Shown: piece after piece, positions 1 through 6,520 of the stretch
Numbering within the stretch: the first letter of the stretch is position 1
Layout of the letters: each line of letters begins with the position of its first letter
NCBI GenBank assembly: GCA_018302725.1
Contig: JAGVZJ010000017.1
Coordinates: 1-15,270, forward strand
Direction: 5' to 3'
DNA length: 15,270 nucleotides
Source: Candidatus Woesearchaeota archaeon
GTDB taxonomy: Archaea; Nanobdellota; Nanobdellia; SCGC-AAA011-G17; GW2011-AR20
The notes under the pieces: generated by a model
The model's database searches: none
Told to the model about the DNA's origin: nothing
Seen by the model: only the letters and a program-made list of their open reading frames with translations
Translations under genes and position numbers: made by a program

Positions 1-581
1 TAGAATCTGCAACATTAAACGGAGATAAGGTGTTTAACAGATTTGAAGCAAACTTAATCTGGTGCCTCAGATCTAAAAAGGGTTCTGAATGTAGGTTTAG
101 GAAGAAATTTGACCTGCCTGTTGCCGAGAGGTATAGCACTGAAGTGATCATAGAACCAAGACCATCGAAGACTTTTTGGAGCGGCGGCAGACAAAGCATT
201 AGATTATTTGTGGCTAATAGTGATCTGCCTAAACCCTCTATTTGTGGAGAAATCAGAGGGACTGGAGAGATTATAGGGATTAAAGCTCCTTTATGGGATA
301 ATCTTTTAAAGCAACCAAAATATCGTGTTTGGTTCTGGAAAAGGTTAAACACAAAATGGATAGAATGTGCAGATATCTGGGATGGTTCTTTTGGAGATAA
401 ATGGGGAGTTAGTTATTTAGAGTATGACATAGACAAGGATGGAGATCTTGATTTCTTTTATACTCCTTCAACGGGATATGAAATTCGTGCAACTGTTAGG
501 TACAATGGAGAGGCCAGACCGTCTGACCGTGCTATTAAAGAAGCTAATGAATATTTTGGGGAGGATTTAACTAATAACTAG
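1..581 (+). CDS. Unrecognised protein, probably 5'-truncated by window edge
   Basis: I do not recognise the family. The frame is open to the left edge (from base 3), and its residues before the GTG at 30 look like ordinary protein, so the gene probably starts outside the window. A GTG start at 30 with GGAG at 21-24 five bases upstream is the alternative (183 residues). The visible part is rich in Trp, Arg and Lys and has four cysteines. Near its C-terminus it carries an acidic DxDxDGDxD loop (bases 426-452), which resembles the calcium-binding loops of EF-hand, dockerin or thrombospondin type 3 repeats. No membrane segment is visible in this part. The gene ends with TAG at 579-581, and the next promoter-like sequence lies 75 bases further on, so it is not obviously in an operon with the DHH gene. 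A secreted or surface location is only a guess from the calcium-like loop. Confidence 0.6.
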   Translation, partial: ESATLNGDKVFNRFEANLIWCLRSKKGSECRFRKKFDLPVAERYSTEVIIEPRPSKTFWSGGRQSIRLFVANSDLPKPSICGEIRGTGEIIGIKAPLWDNLLKQPKYRVWFWKRLNTKWIECADIWDGSFGDKWGVSYLEYDIDKDGDLDFFYTPSTGYEIRATVRYNGEARPSDRAIKEANEYFGEDLTNN

Positions 582-655
582 TATATACTTTGATTTATAT
601 TAGCTTTAAATTCCACAAAATTTAGAGACAAAAATTAAATATTTACTTTTCCAAA

Positions 656-710
656 TTTTTATATATACCTAAACTTCTTCAATTCTGATTATTATTTTGA
701 ATTTATATAA
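656..710 (+). promoter_or_regulatory. Candidate TATA boxes upstream of the DHH gene
   Basis: The AT-rich gap 582-727 has two TATA-like runs on the plus strand: TTTTTATATATA at 656-667, preceded by CCAAA that could act as a BRE, and TTTATATAA at 702-710. The first would place the transcript start near 688 and give a leader of about 40 nt before ATG 728. The second is about 22 bases from that ATG, slightly close for a leaderless start. No other structure was seen in the gap. Confidence 0.4.
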
Positions 711-727
711 TTGGGGTACGTTGAGAA

Positions 728-1712
728 ATGATTAAAATAAAAGAAATTAGAGAGATGATAGAAAAGAGCCAGAACCCCCTGGTCTTTTTTGACGATGATC
801 CAGATGGTTTGTGCAGTTTTTTATTGCTTGAAAAAAAATATAAAAAAATAAAAGGCGTTGTTTTAAAGAATTCTCCTGCAGTGGGATTTAATTCTTGTAT
901 TAGATAAACCAATGATCTCTGAAGAGTTTATAGAAAAAGTTCATGTTCCTTTAATCTGGATAGACCATCATTCTCCTGACGGCTTTAAGGGGGGGGTTAA
1001 TTATTTTAACCCAAGAGTTAAAGATGATAAGGATAACAGACCTGTGACGTATTGGTGCTATAAAATTACAAATGAAAACTTATGGATAGCTATGATTGGA
1101 ATTGTGGGAGATTGGCATCTTTCTTTGTATTCTACCTTTAAAAAGAAGTTTAAGGATATGGTCCCTAAAAGACAGATAAAAAATCCACCGGAAGTTTTAT
1201 TTGATACTAACCTGGGCAAGTTAGTTAGAATTTTTTCTTTTATTTTAAAAGGAAGGACCAAGGAAGTTTATAATTACATAAACCTGCTTCTCAAGGTTAA
1301 AGGTCCGGAAGAGATTTTGTTTAAAAAGAGCGAAGCTGGGAAAAAAATATACGACAGGTATGCGGAGATTAACAAAATTTATGAAGAATTGTTAGATCGA
1401 GTGATTAATGAAACTAAAGATTTTAAATTTATACTTTTTACGTATTCCCATAAGAAGTATAGTTTTACAACTGACATGTCCAATGAACTTGTGTATAAAT
1501 ACCCTGATAGTGTTGTACTAATAGCGAGAGAACAAAATGATGAGTACAAGGGTAGTATAAGATCTACTAATCTGGTGTTGCCCCCTATACTCTCCAAGGC
1601 ATTAAAAGGTCTTGAGGGGCAGGGAGGAGGTCATGATCATGCTTGCGGATTCCACATAAAAAAGCGAGACTTTATTAAGTTCAAAAATAGAATAGAAAGG
1701 CAGATAAAATGA
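728..1712 (+). CDS. DHH-family phosphoesterase, disrupted by a frameshift
   Basis: DHH-superfamily enzymes are Mn-dependent phosphodiesterases (RecJ-like exonucleases, oligonucleotide or cyclic-dinucleotide hydrolases). The substrate here cannot be assigned. The N-terminal part (ATG 728 to TAA 905-907) encodes the first metal motif FFDDDPDG and ends soon after SPAV (872-883). The rest is in another frame: DLILVLDKP (885-911) runs straight into the open frame starting at ATG 912. That part has the signature IDHH (about 20 residues after ATG 912), a GDW motif, and the DHHA1-type GGGHDHACGF near the C-terminus. All expected motifs exist but in two frames. Joining V and D needs a one-base shift, and relatives as I remember them have roughly 10-20 residues between these points, so a small out-of-frame deletion or a local assembly fault is likely. 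The stop overlaps the next ATG (ATGA at 1709). If the shift is real, the protein is probably inactive because motif I is separated from DHH. Confidence 0.8.
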
Positions 1713-3628
1713 AGGCTGTGACATTCTTTTTAGCATTTCTTGTGTTAGTTTCTGTGGTGAACTCTCAGAGTCTTAATGATTACCAAAGTTTGGAAACAAA
1801 TGTAAAAGTCCAGGGGGCTGTAGATGTTTTAAAACAGTCTGGGAGTTACCAGCTGGATTATATCTCGAGTGAATTAAGTTTTTTTCCGAGAAATGACAGG
1901 TTTCAGACAATTGAAGATCAAACTTTTTCTGCTCCTCTTGCAAAAACAAGCAGAGGAGATAATATTGATTATAGATGGACTGAATTTAGCCCTGAGCTAT
2001 CTTTTGGGGTTAATTCTTATGTGATCTCCCAAACTAATTTTAATAGAGTAAATAAAAAAATAAGGTTTCCTATTGAAGCAGATTTAAGTGAATTTCAGGA
2101 GTACCTTCAACCCACAGAGCTGGTAAATTCTGATGATGCAAGGATTATCAACCAAGCTAAAAAAATTTCAGAAGGAGAAGATGATCTGTATGTTGTAGTT
2201 TATAACCTTGGGAAGTGGACAAAGGAGAATATCAATTACAGCCTTGATACATTAACAGTTGAGGCTGCACAAGATTCTATTTGGGTCCTTGAAAACAGAA
2301 AAGGAGTTTGTGATGAATTGACAACACTGTTTGTTTCTATGCTGAGATCACTTGGGGTTCCTGCAAGATTTGCTCTTGGATCAAGCTATACCAATGTCAT
2401 AGGGCAGTTTGGGAACCATGCTTGGGCGGAAGTTTATTTTCCTGAAGTAGGCTGGGTTGCATTTGATCCTACTTATGGACAGCTGGGTTATGTGGATTCT
2501 ACACACATTAAGATGAGAGAGAGTTTAGATGTCAAAGAACCCAGCATTAATTATTTGTGGAGAGCCAGGAATATCGATATAAAACCTAAAGAAATTGTGG
2601 TTGAGGTTGGTGTGCTGGAGAAAGGGGAGGTTTTAAAGTATAATGTTGATTTAGATCTTGAATTATTGAAGAATAATGTAGGTCCGGGGAGTTATGTTCC
2701 TCTGAAAGTTAAGGTAAGGAATAATGAAAATTATTATCTTCCTATTACCATATACCTAACGAAAGGACCTGCTACTGTTGAGGATAACTCTCTTGATTTA
2801 TTATTAAAACCTCATGAGGAAGCTACTGGTTTTTTTCATATTGAGGTTCCTAAAGATTTAAACAAAGACCTTGTGTATGAATCTGAGCTTGAAGTTGAAG
2901 GATATGGGGGATTAAGAGATTCTGTGAAGCTTGAATATGGGGAGCATTACACTATTTATACTAAAGAGGAGGCAGTATCAAGAATGAGTCAGTCTGAAAG
3001 AGAAGACGGAGAGGGCAACAATCTAGAAATATTCTGCAGCCCTGGGAAAGAAGTATATTACACTTATGAAGATAAAGGTTTAATTTTATGTGAGGTATCA
3101 AATCCTGAAGATGTAGTATTTAAGGATTTAAAGATCTGTTTTGAAACTGACTGCAAGGATCTAACCATTTTGGGAAATGAACAAAGGAAAGTTGAGTTTG
3201 AATTCTATTTAAAAGAAAAAAAGAGAGAAGCTGTAGTTACTCTTGAAAGTAACGAAGTATCCAGGTCAAGTTATTTTGATTTAAACATTCTTGCGGATGC
3301 AAATGTTCAAATTGTTAATTTGGAGTATCCTAAAACTGTGGATTATAGGGGGGAGGGAGAGGTTAAGTTTACTTTAGTCCCTAACAGCAAAGTTAATTCT
3401 GTTGAGGTTAGTGTTGGAAATAAAAGAGTTTTTTCAAAGGAGGAGTTAAGATTCAGAAATGACTTTGTTGTGCCATTTGATGGAGATTTTTTCTTTTTTA
3501 GAGAGCCTTATATTGAAGTGATATATAAGGATGTGAACAATAAAGAGCATATTATCCGGGAAGTTGTAAATATAGACATTATGAGTGTGCCTTGGTATGC
3601 TAAAATTATGAGGATATTTAGTTTTTAG
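1709..3628 (+). CDS. Secreted transglutaminase-like (papain-fold) protein
   Basis: This is a 639-residue exported protein with a transglutaminase-like cysteine-protease-fold domain. Residues 1-20 form a signal peptide (MKA, a hydrophobic core, then a likely cut near NSQS). The catalytic domain lies at about 155-265 and has the complete triad: Cys201 in KGVCDE, His237 in GNHAWAEV and Asp253 in AFDPTYG. Residues about 300-639 are beta-rich and look like two or more Ig/CARDB-type modules, with cysteines at IFCSPG, ILCEV and KICFETDC. No C-terminal membrane helix is evident; the tail is a short hydrophobic stretch. Members of this superfamily act as proteases, crosslinkers or amidases on envelope proteins, and the exact reaction here is unknown. 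The ATG overlaps the DHH stop by 4 nt, so the two are probably co-transcribed despite unrelated functions. Its stop codon overlaps that of convergent proS. Confidence 0.85.
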   Translation: MKAVTFFLAFLVLVSVVNSQSLNDYQSLETNVKVQGAVDVLKQSGSYQLDYISSELSFFPRNDRFQTIEDQTFSAPLAKTSRGDNIDYRWTEFSPELSFGVNSYVISQTNFNRVNKKIRFPIEADLSEFQEYLQPTELVNSDDARIINQAKKISEGEDDLYVVVYNLGKWTKENINYSLDTLTVEAAQDSIWVLENRKGVCDELTTLFVSMLRSLGVPARFALGSSYTNVIGQFGNHAWAEVYFPEVGWVAFDPTYGQLGYVDSTHIKMRESLDVKEPSINYLWRARNIDIKPKEIVVEVGVLEKGEVLKYNVDLDLELLKNNVGPGSYVPLKVKVRNNENYYLPITIYLTKGPATVEDNSLDLLLKPHEEATGFFHIEVPKDLNKDLVYESELEVEGYGGLRDSVKLEYGEHYTIYTKEEAVSRMSQSEREDGEGNNLEIFCSPGKEVYYTYEDKGLILCEVSNPEDVVFKDLKICFETDCKDLTILGNEQRKVEFEFYLKEKKREAVVTLESNEVSRSSYFDLNILADANVQIVNLEYPKTVDYRGEGEVKFTLVPNSKVNSVEVSVGNKRVFSKEELRFRNDFVVPFDGDFFFFREPYIEVIYKDVNNKEHIIREVVNIDIMSVPWYAKIMRIFSF

Positions 3629-5047
3629 TAACTTTTTCCAAAGTAGAACATTTCTCTAGCTTCTTTCCCGCAGCCTATGCATTTTTTATTAATCCTGCCC
3701 TGGTTGAGAGGAGCATTTAATGTTTTGGCGCCATTTGTTTGGTATTTTATGTCCTCTTCACATTTTGGGTCGTTACAGAAAGGAGCAAATGCTATCTTTT
3801 TACCACTAACCACCTTTTTTAATTCTTGGATGCTGCCAACCTCTTTTATGTTTCTTTCTAGGTTTTCTTTTGAGTGATTTAACAGATCTGCTTGAATACT
3901 TTCCAGTGTTTTTTCAATCTCTTTTTTTAAGTTTGTGAACTTTATGTTTTTCTTTTCTCCGTTGTCCCTCCTGACTAGAACTACTTCTTTGTTTTTCAAA
4001 TCTCTTGGTCCTAATTCAATTCTAATTGGTATCCCTTTCAACTCCCACTCGTTGAACTTCCATCCCGGCGAGTATTCTTCTCTATGGTCTATTATAGGAT
4101 TGTATTTTTTAAGCTCTGAGGAGATTTCTTTTGCTTTTCTGATAATTTTTTCTTTATCCTCTTTTTTGAATATAGGGATTATCACGACTTGATTTTCAGC
4201 TAATCTTGGAGGCAACACAAAACCCTTGTTGTCGCTGTGTACAGCAATCATGATTCCCAGCATCCTTGTTGAAATAGCAAAAGTATTTTGCCACGCATAC
4301 TGTTTTTTCTCGTTTTTATCTAGAAACTTTATGTCAAATGCCTTTGCAAAATTTTGTCCGTCATGATGGAAGTCTGGTCCTTGTACGGCTTTTCCATTTG
4401 GAAGCAGGTACTCCATTGAGATGGTGTATTCTGCTCCTGCAAACTTTTCTTTATCTGACTTTTTACCTATTAATCCATACAGCCCCATATAATCTTCTAC
4501 GATATGCTTGTAAATTCCTATAATTTCGTTTCTTTCGCTTTCGGCTTCTTCTTTCGTTGCAAAAACTGTGTGCCCCTCATTCCACAAGAATTCTCTGGTT
4601 CTTAAGAATGGAACAGGATGCTTAAACTCCCACCTTACGACATTGTTCCACTGGTTTAGTTTTAATGGCAAGTCTTTCCAGGATTTTATCCACTTGGAAA
4701 AAGAGGCGTACATAATTGTTTCTGAGGTTGGTCTTATTGCTAATCTTTCTGCTAGTTTAGAATTACCCGCTTCAGTCACCCAAGCAACTTCCGGGCTAAA
4801 CCCCTTTACATGCTCCTTTTCTTTAGACAACAACTTTTCAGGAATGAACAAAGGAAAATATGAATTTTTTATCCCTGTTTTTTTAAACTTTTTATCTGTT
4901 TCTGCTGTGATCTTTTCCCATATTGAGTATACTGAAGGTTTAAAAACAATGCAACCAGAAACACTTGTGTAATCTGCTAAATCTGCCTTTTGAACAACTT
5001 CAGTGTACCACTTTGTAATTTACTCCTTCATTAGACTTTTTTGTCAT
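3625..5047 (-). CDS. proS: Prolyl-tRNA synthetase, archaeal/eukaryotic type, with 5' frameshift
   Basis: Class II synthetase charging tRNA-Pro. Numbering residues from the TTG at 4851, RPTSET is at 40-45, motif 2 (REFLWNEGHT) at 86-95, and motif 3 is VLPPRLA, preceded by the STRMLG segment. The C-terminal module has CNDPKC and CIGCG (likely zinc ligands) and ends YFGKSY, typical of the archaeal form. The frame open from 4851 lacks the usual N-terminus. That part is found upstream in the same frame back to a TAA at 5022-5020: KWYTEVVQKADLADY, then SGCIVFKP and SYFPLFIPE. It contains no ATG, GTG or TTG before 4851. A second frame, ATG 5047, encodes MTKKSNEGVNY and joins it if one base in AAA 5012-5014 is dropped, giving about 473 residues, normal for the family. 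A TATA box centred about 27 bases upstream of ATG 5047 supports that start. The proline-pocket loop QGPDFHHDG (residues 157-165) is unusual (see findings). Confidence 0.88.
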
Positions 5048-5070
5048 ACCTTTATTTTAACTGTGAGTTT

Positions 5071-5080
5071 ATTTAAAGGT
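5071..5080 (-). promoter_or_regulatory. Promoter of proS (BRE/TATA), leaderless geometry
   Basis: On the minus strand the sequence reads ACC TTTAAAT, with the TATA box at 5077-5071 and a BRE-like purine/C run just upstream. Its centre is about 27 bases from ATG 5047, so the predicted transcript start coincides with the ATG and the mRNA would be leaderless. This element lies only 9-12 bases past the 3' end of tRNA-Arg, so proS has its own promoter between the two genes. Confidence 0.55.
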
Positions 5081-5088
5081 TTTTATGA

Positions 5089-5179
5089 TGGGCCTGCGAG
5101 GATTTGAACCCCGATTTCTCGGTAGCTTCAATTTAAATTTCCGAAGCCGAGTGCACTGTCCAGGTTATACTACAGACCC
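5089..5179 (-). tRNA. tRNA-Arg (anticodon UCG) with intron
   Basis: The minus strand folds into a full cloverleaf: acceptor GGGTCTG/CAGGCCC (one G-T pair), D arm GTAT/GTGC around a 10-nt loop with G18G19, anticodon stem CTCGG/CCGAG, 4-nt variable loop, and T arm CGGGG-TTCAAAT-CCTCG. The discriminator is A, and no CCA is encoded. The anticodon loop is interrupted by 17 nt. Removing the intron between positions 37 and 38 gives loop CT-TCG-GA, i.e. anticodon UCG (arginine). A20 in the D loop fits arginine identity. Mature length is 74 nt before CCA addition. Confidence 0.93.
5124..5140 (-). other. tRNA-Arg intron, 17 nt, bulge-helix-bulge
   Basis: The intron sits at the canonical archaeal site 37/38. 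Exon bases CTTC (32-35) pair with GAAG near the intron 3' end to make the 4-bp central helix. The two 3-nt bulges are GG|A and CT|A, cut after their second base. The remaining ten intron bases, AATTTAAATT, are a perfect palindrome able to form a 3-bp stem with a TTAA loop. This matches the strict hBHBh' substrate of the archaeal tRNA splicing endonuclease. Confidence 0.9.
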
Positions 5180-5199
5180 GAAATAGGAGGGAATTATAA

Positions 5200-5214
5200 A
5201 ATTTATAATGGTTT
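5200..5214 (-). promoter_or_regulatory. Promoter of tRNA-Arg
   Basis: On the minus strand AACCATTATAAAT contains a TATA box (TTATAAAT, 5208-5201) preceded by a BRE-like AACC. The box centre is about 25 bases upstream of the tRNA 5' end at 5179, the expected archaeal spacing. The palindromic run TTATAAATTTTATAA could equally be read on the other strand, but no plus-strand gene follows it. Confidence 0.55.
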
Positions 5215-5219
5215 GTAAA

Positions 5220-6248
5220 TCAAAACTTTGGGGGGGTTTCCAGAACCAATTTCAATAATTTGATGCAATTTCTTATGTCTTTCATACTTGCAATTCCTGC
5301 AGTAGTATGAATGTTTCTTATTGCGACCCCTAAGATTGTGGAAGGCACACCCCCCCCATGAAGCATCATGTTTGTAGCATCTGTAGTTCCAAAGTCTGCG
5401 ATTTCCAGGTTTAAAGGTATCTTATTCTTTTCTGCAACTTTTTCTATGTGGTTGTCAAGTACAGGGCTGGCTATTATTTCAGAATCTTTTACAGTAAGAA
5501 ATGGACCTGTTCCAATAATCCTGCTTGTATTATTTTTTAAATCAGAGTCTGCTGCTATTGTAACATCCACAGCGATTCCCCATCTTGGGTTAACTTCGTA
5601 AACAGAGGTTTTTGCTCCGTAAAGACCAATTTCTTCCTGCACACTGAACACAAAGTAGACATCAAGGTTTGTTTTTTTCAATACCTTTGCAAGCTCTATT
5701 AGAATGTAACATCCAATTCGATCATCCAGAGCTTTACCTGTAATTGTGTCTTTATTCCCCAAAGTATTGAAATTTTGAGTAGGAATCACGTATGTTCCTA
5801 TTCCCACCCCTTTTTTCTTTAACTCCTCTTTTGAAAGTCCTGTGTCCACATAAAAATAGTCTATTTTTGGTAATTCTTTTATCTCATTTCCTTCATGGAC
5901 CTCACCATAAGAAATGATTCCTGTGCATAATGGTGCCCCATTGGGTTTTAGAATTTTTGCAACTTGACCTATTAATGTGACAGGTTCAGTTCCCCCTACA
6001 GGGGATAACCGGATATATCCGCTTTCATCTATCTTCTTAACCATCAAGGCTACTTCATCCATGTGGGCAGCAAGCATAACCCTTTCCCCCTTTCCTTTTT
6101 TTCTTGCTATTAGGTTCCCCAGCTTGTTTACCCTACATTCATCTACATATGGTCTTATCTCCTGCTGAATTATCTTCCTTACTGCAACTTCATTTCCGCT
6201 AGGGCCGAAAGTATTAGCAAGCTTTTTGAGTAATTCTATATCAAACAC
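5220..6248 (-). CDS. M42 family metallopeptidase (TET-like aminopeptidase)
   Basis: This is a 342-residue dinuclear-metal aminopeptidase of family M42, whose archaeal members form dodecameric tetrahedral (TET) particles that trim peptides released by the proteasome. All ligand positions are present: His62 and Asp64 in AHMDE, bridging Asp175 in KALDDR, catalytic Glu205 with ligand Glu206 in QEEIGLYG, Asp228 in VDVTIA, and His314 in RNIHTTAG. Length and start (FDIELLKKLANTFGPSGNE) match the family. The GTG at 6248 is the only start candidate downstream of an in-frame TAG and sits in GAGGTG, a Shine-Dalgarno-like string that overlaps it, so initiation may be coupled to the small upstream ORF ending 5 nt before. 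Substrate class (acidic, neutral, basic) cannot be told from this reading. Annotations as endoglucanase for this family are historical. Confidence 0.92.
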   Translation of the reverse strand: MFDIELLKKLANTFGPSGNEVAVRKIIQQEIRPYVDECRVNKLGNLIARKKGKGERVMLAAHMDEVALMVKKIDESGYIRLSPVGGTEPVTLIGQVAKILKPNGAPLCTGIISYGEVHEGNEIKELPKIDYFYVDTGLSKEELKKKGVGIGTYVIPTQNFNTLGNKDTITGKALDDRIGCYILIELAKVLKKTNLDVYFVFSVQEEIGLYGAKTSVYEVNPRWGIAVDVTIAADSDLKNNTSRIIGTGPFLTVKDSEIIASPVLDNHIEKVAEKNKIPLNLEIADFGTTDATNMMLHGGGVPSTILGVAIRNIHTTAGIASMKDIRNCIKLLKLVLETPPKF

Positions 6249-6253
6249 CTCTT

Positions 6254-6361
6254 TTATTTCATAGACCTTTCTCGTCCACCTTTTTTGTAAACCCTATACC
6301 TTCTTTTTGCTCTTCTGTCATTTTTTGACTTTCTTCTTTCATAACTTGGGTCTTCTGACAT
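6254..6361 (-). CDS. Possible small basic protein, 35 residues
   Basis: This frame begins ATG at 6361 (MSEDPSYERRKS) and ends TAA at 6256-6254, 5 nt before the M42 start. It is strongly basic (Arg/Lys about 40 percent of residues), like small nucleic-acid or ribosome-binding proteins, but matches no family I know. In its favour are a TATA-like element about 30 bases upstream and close coupling to the M42 gene. Against it, the region is short, AT-rich, and open in another frame too (27 residues starting MKEESQKM). It may simply be leader sequence of the M42 transcript. Confidence 0.3.
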   Translation of the reverse strand: MSEDPSYERRKSKNDRRAKRRYRVYKKGGRERSMK

Positions 6362-6386
6362 CTCAGTTTAGATAAAATACTCCTAC

Positions 6387-6395
6387 AATATAAAG
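6387..6395 (-). promoter_or_regulatory. Candidate promoter for the M42 transcript
   Basis: On the minus strand CTTTATATT (6395-6387) is preceded by GGAAAT, a plausible BRE. The predicted start is near 6365, four bases from ATG 6361 and about 115 bases before the M42 GTG. Other TATA-like runs further upstream (TTATTTAAGG at 6410-6401; TATTTAAAG near 6425-6433) make the choice uncertain. Confidence 0.35.
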
Positions 6396-6464
6396 ATTTC
6401 CTTAAATAAGGATATAAATAAAAATCTTTAAATATGGCAGTATGCAATTAGTTTTGATGAGAAC

Positions 6465-6473
6465 TTTATAATA
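6465..6473 (+). promoter_or_regulatory. Promoter and ribosome-binding site region of the first surface protein
   Basis: The TATA box TTTATAATA at 6465-6473 predicts a transcript start near 6495 and a leader of about 26 nt. GAGGT at 6505-6509, 11 bases before ATG 6521, is the likely Shine-Dalgarno; a second AGAGG abuts the ATG directly and is too close to serve. The box lies inside the left arm of the inverted repeat. Confidence 0.5.
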
Positions 6474-6503
6474 TCTTGTTTCTTAGCTATAAGATATTAT
6501 AAA
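6465..6503. repeat. Perfect 13-bp inverted repeat over a divergent promoter
   Basis: The left arm TTTATAATATCTT (6465-6477) and right arm AAGATATTATAAA (6491-6503) are exact reverse complements separated by 13 bases (6478-6490). Each arm carries a TATA-like TTTATAATA reading outward-to-inward on its own strand. The element covers the TATA box and the expected transcript start of the large surface-protein gene, a typical place for an operator or a symmetric bidirectional promoter. Confidence 0.7.
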
Positions 6504-6520
6504 AGAGGTTAAAAAAGAGG

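Noticed and set aside
987..997. Homopolymer G run in the DHH gene as the source of its frameshift (also the C run near 5349-5357 in the M42 gene)
   Set aside because: The protein frame is continuous and family-like on both sides of each run. The DHH break lies about 100 bases earlier.
1709..3628. Treating the transglutaminase-like gene as part of the MoxR-DUF58 system, as in bacterial MoxR-DUF58-transglutaminase operons
   Set aside because: It lies more than 8 kb away, is separated by minus-strand genes, and lacks the multi-helix membrane domain of the TgpA-like proteins found in those operons.
5118..5151. Reading the tRNA anticodon as TTC (glutamate) from the visible CTTCGG
   Set aside because: With the 5-bp anticodon stem CTCGG/CCGAG fixed and T at position 33, the anticodon is TCG. 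The BHB geometry agrees.
6259..6447. A 62-codon minus-strand frame, or its 27-codon 3' part starting MKEESQKM, before the M42 gene
   Set aside because: The upstream half crosses the likely promoter and has no protein-like character. The competing basic frame at 6254-6361 fits the TATA spacing and the M42 junction better. Neither is strong.
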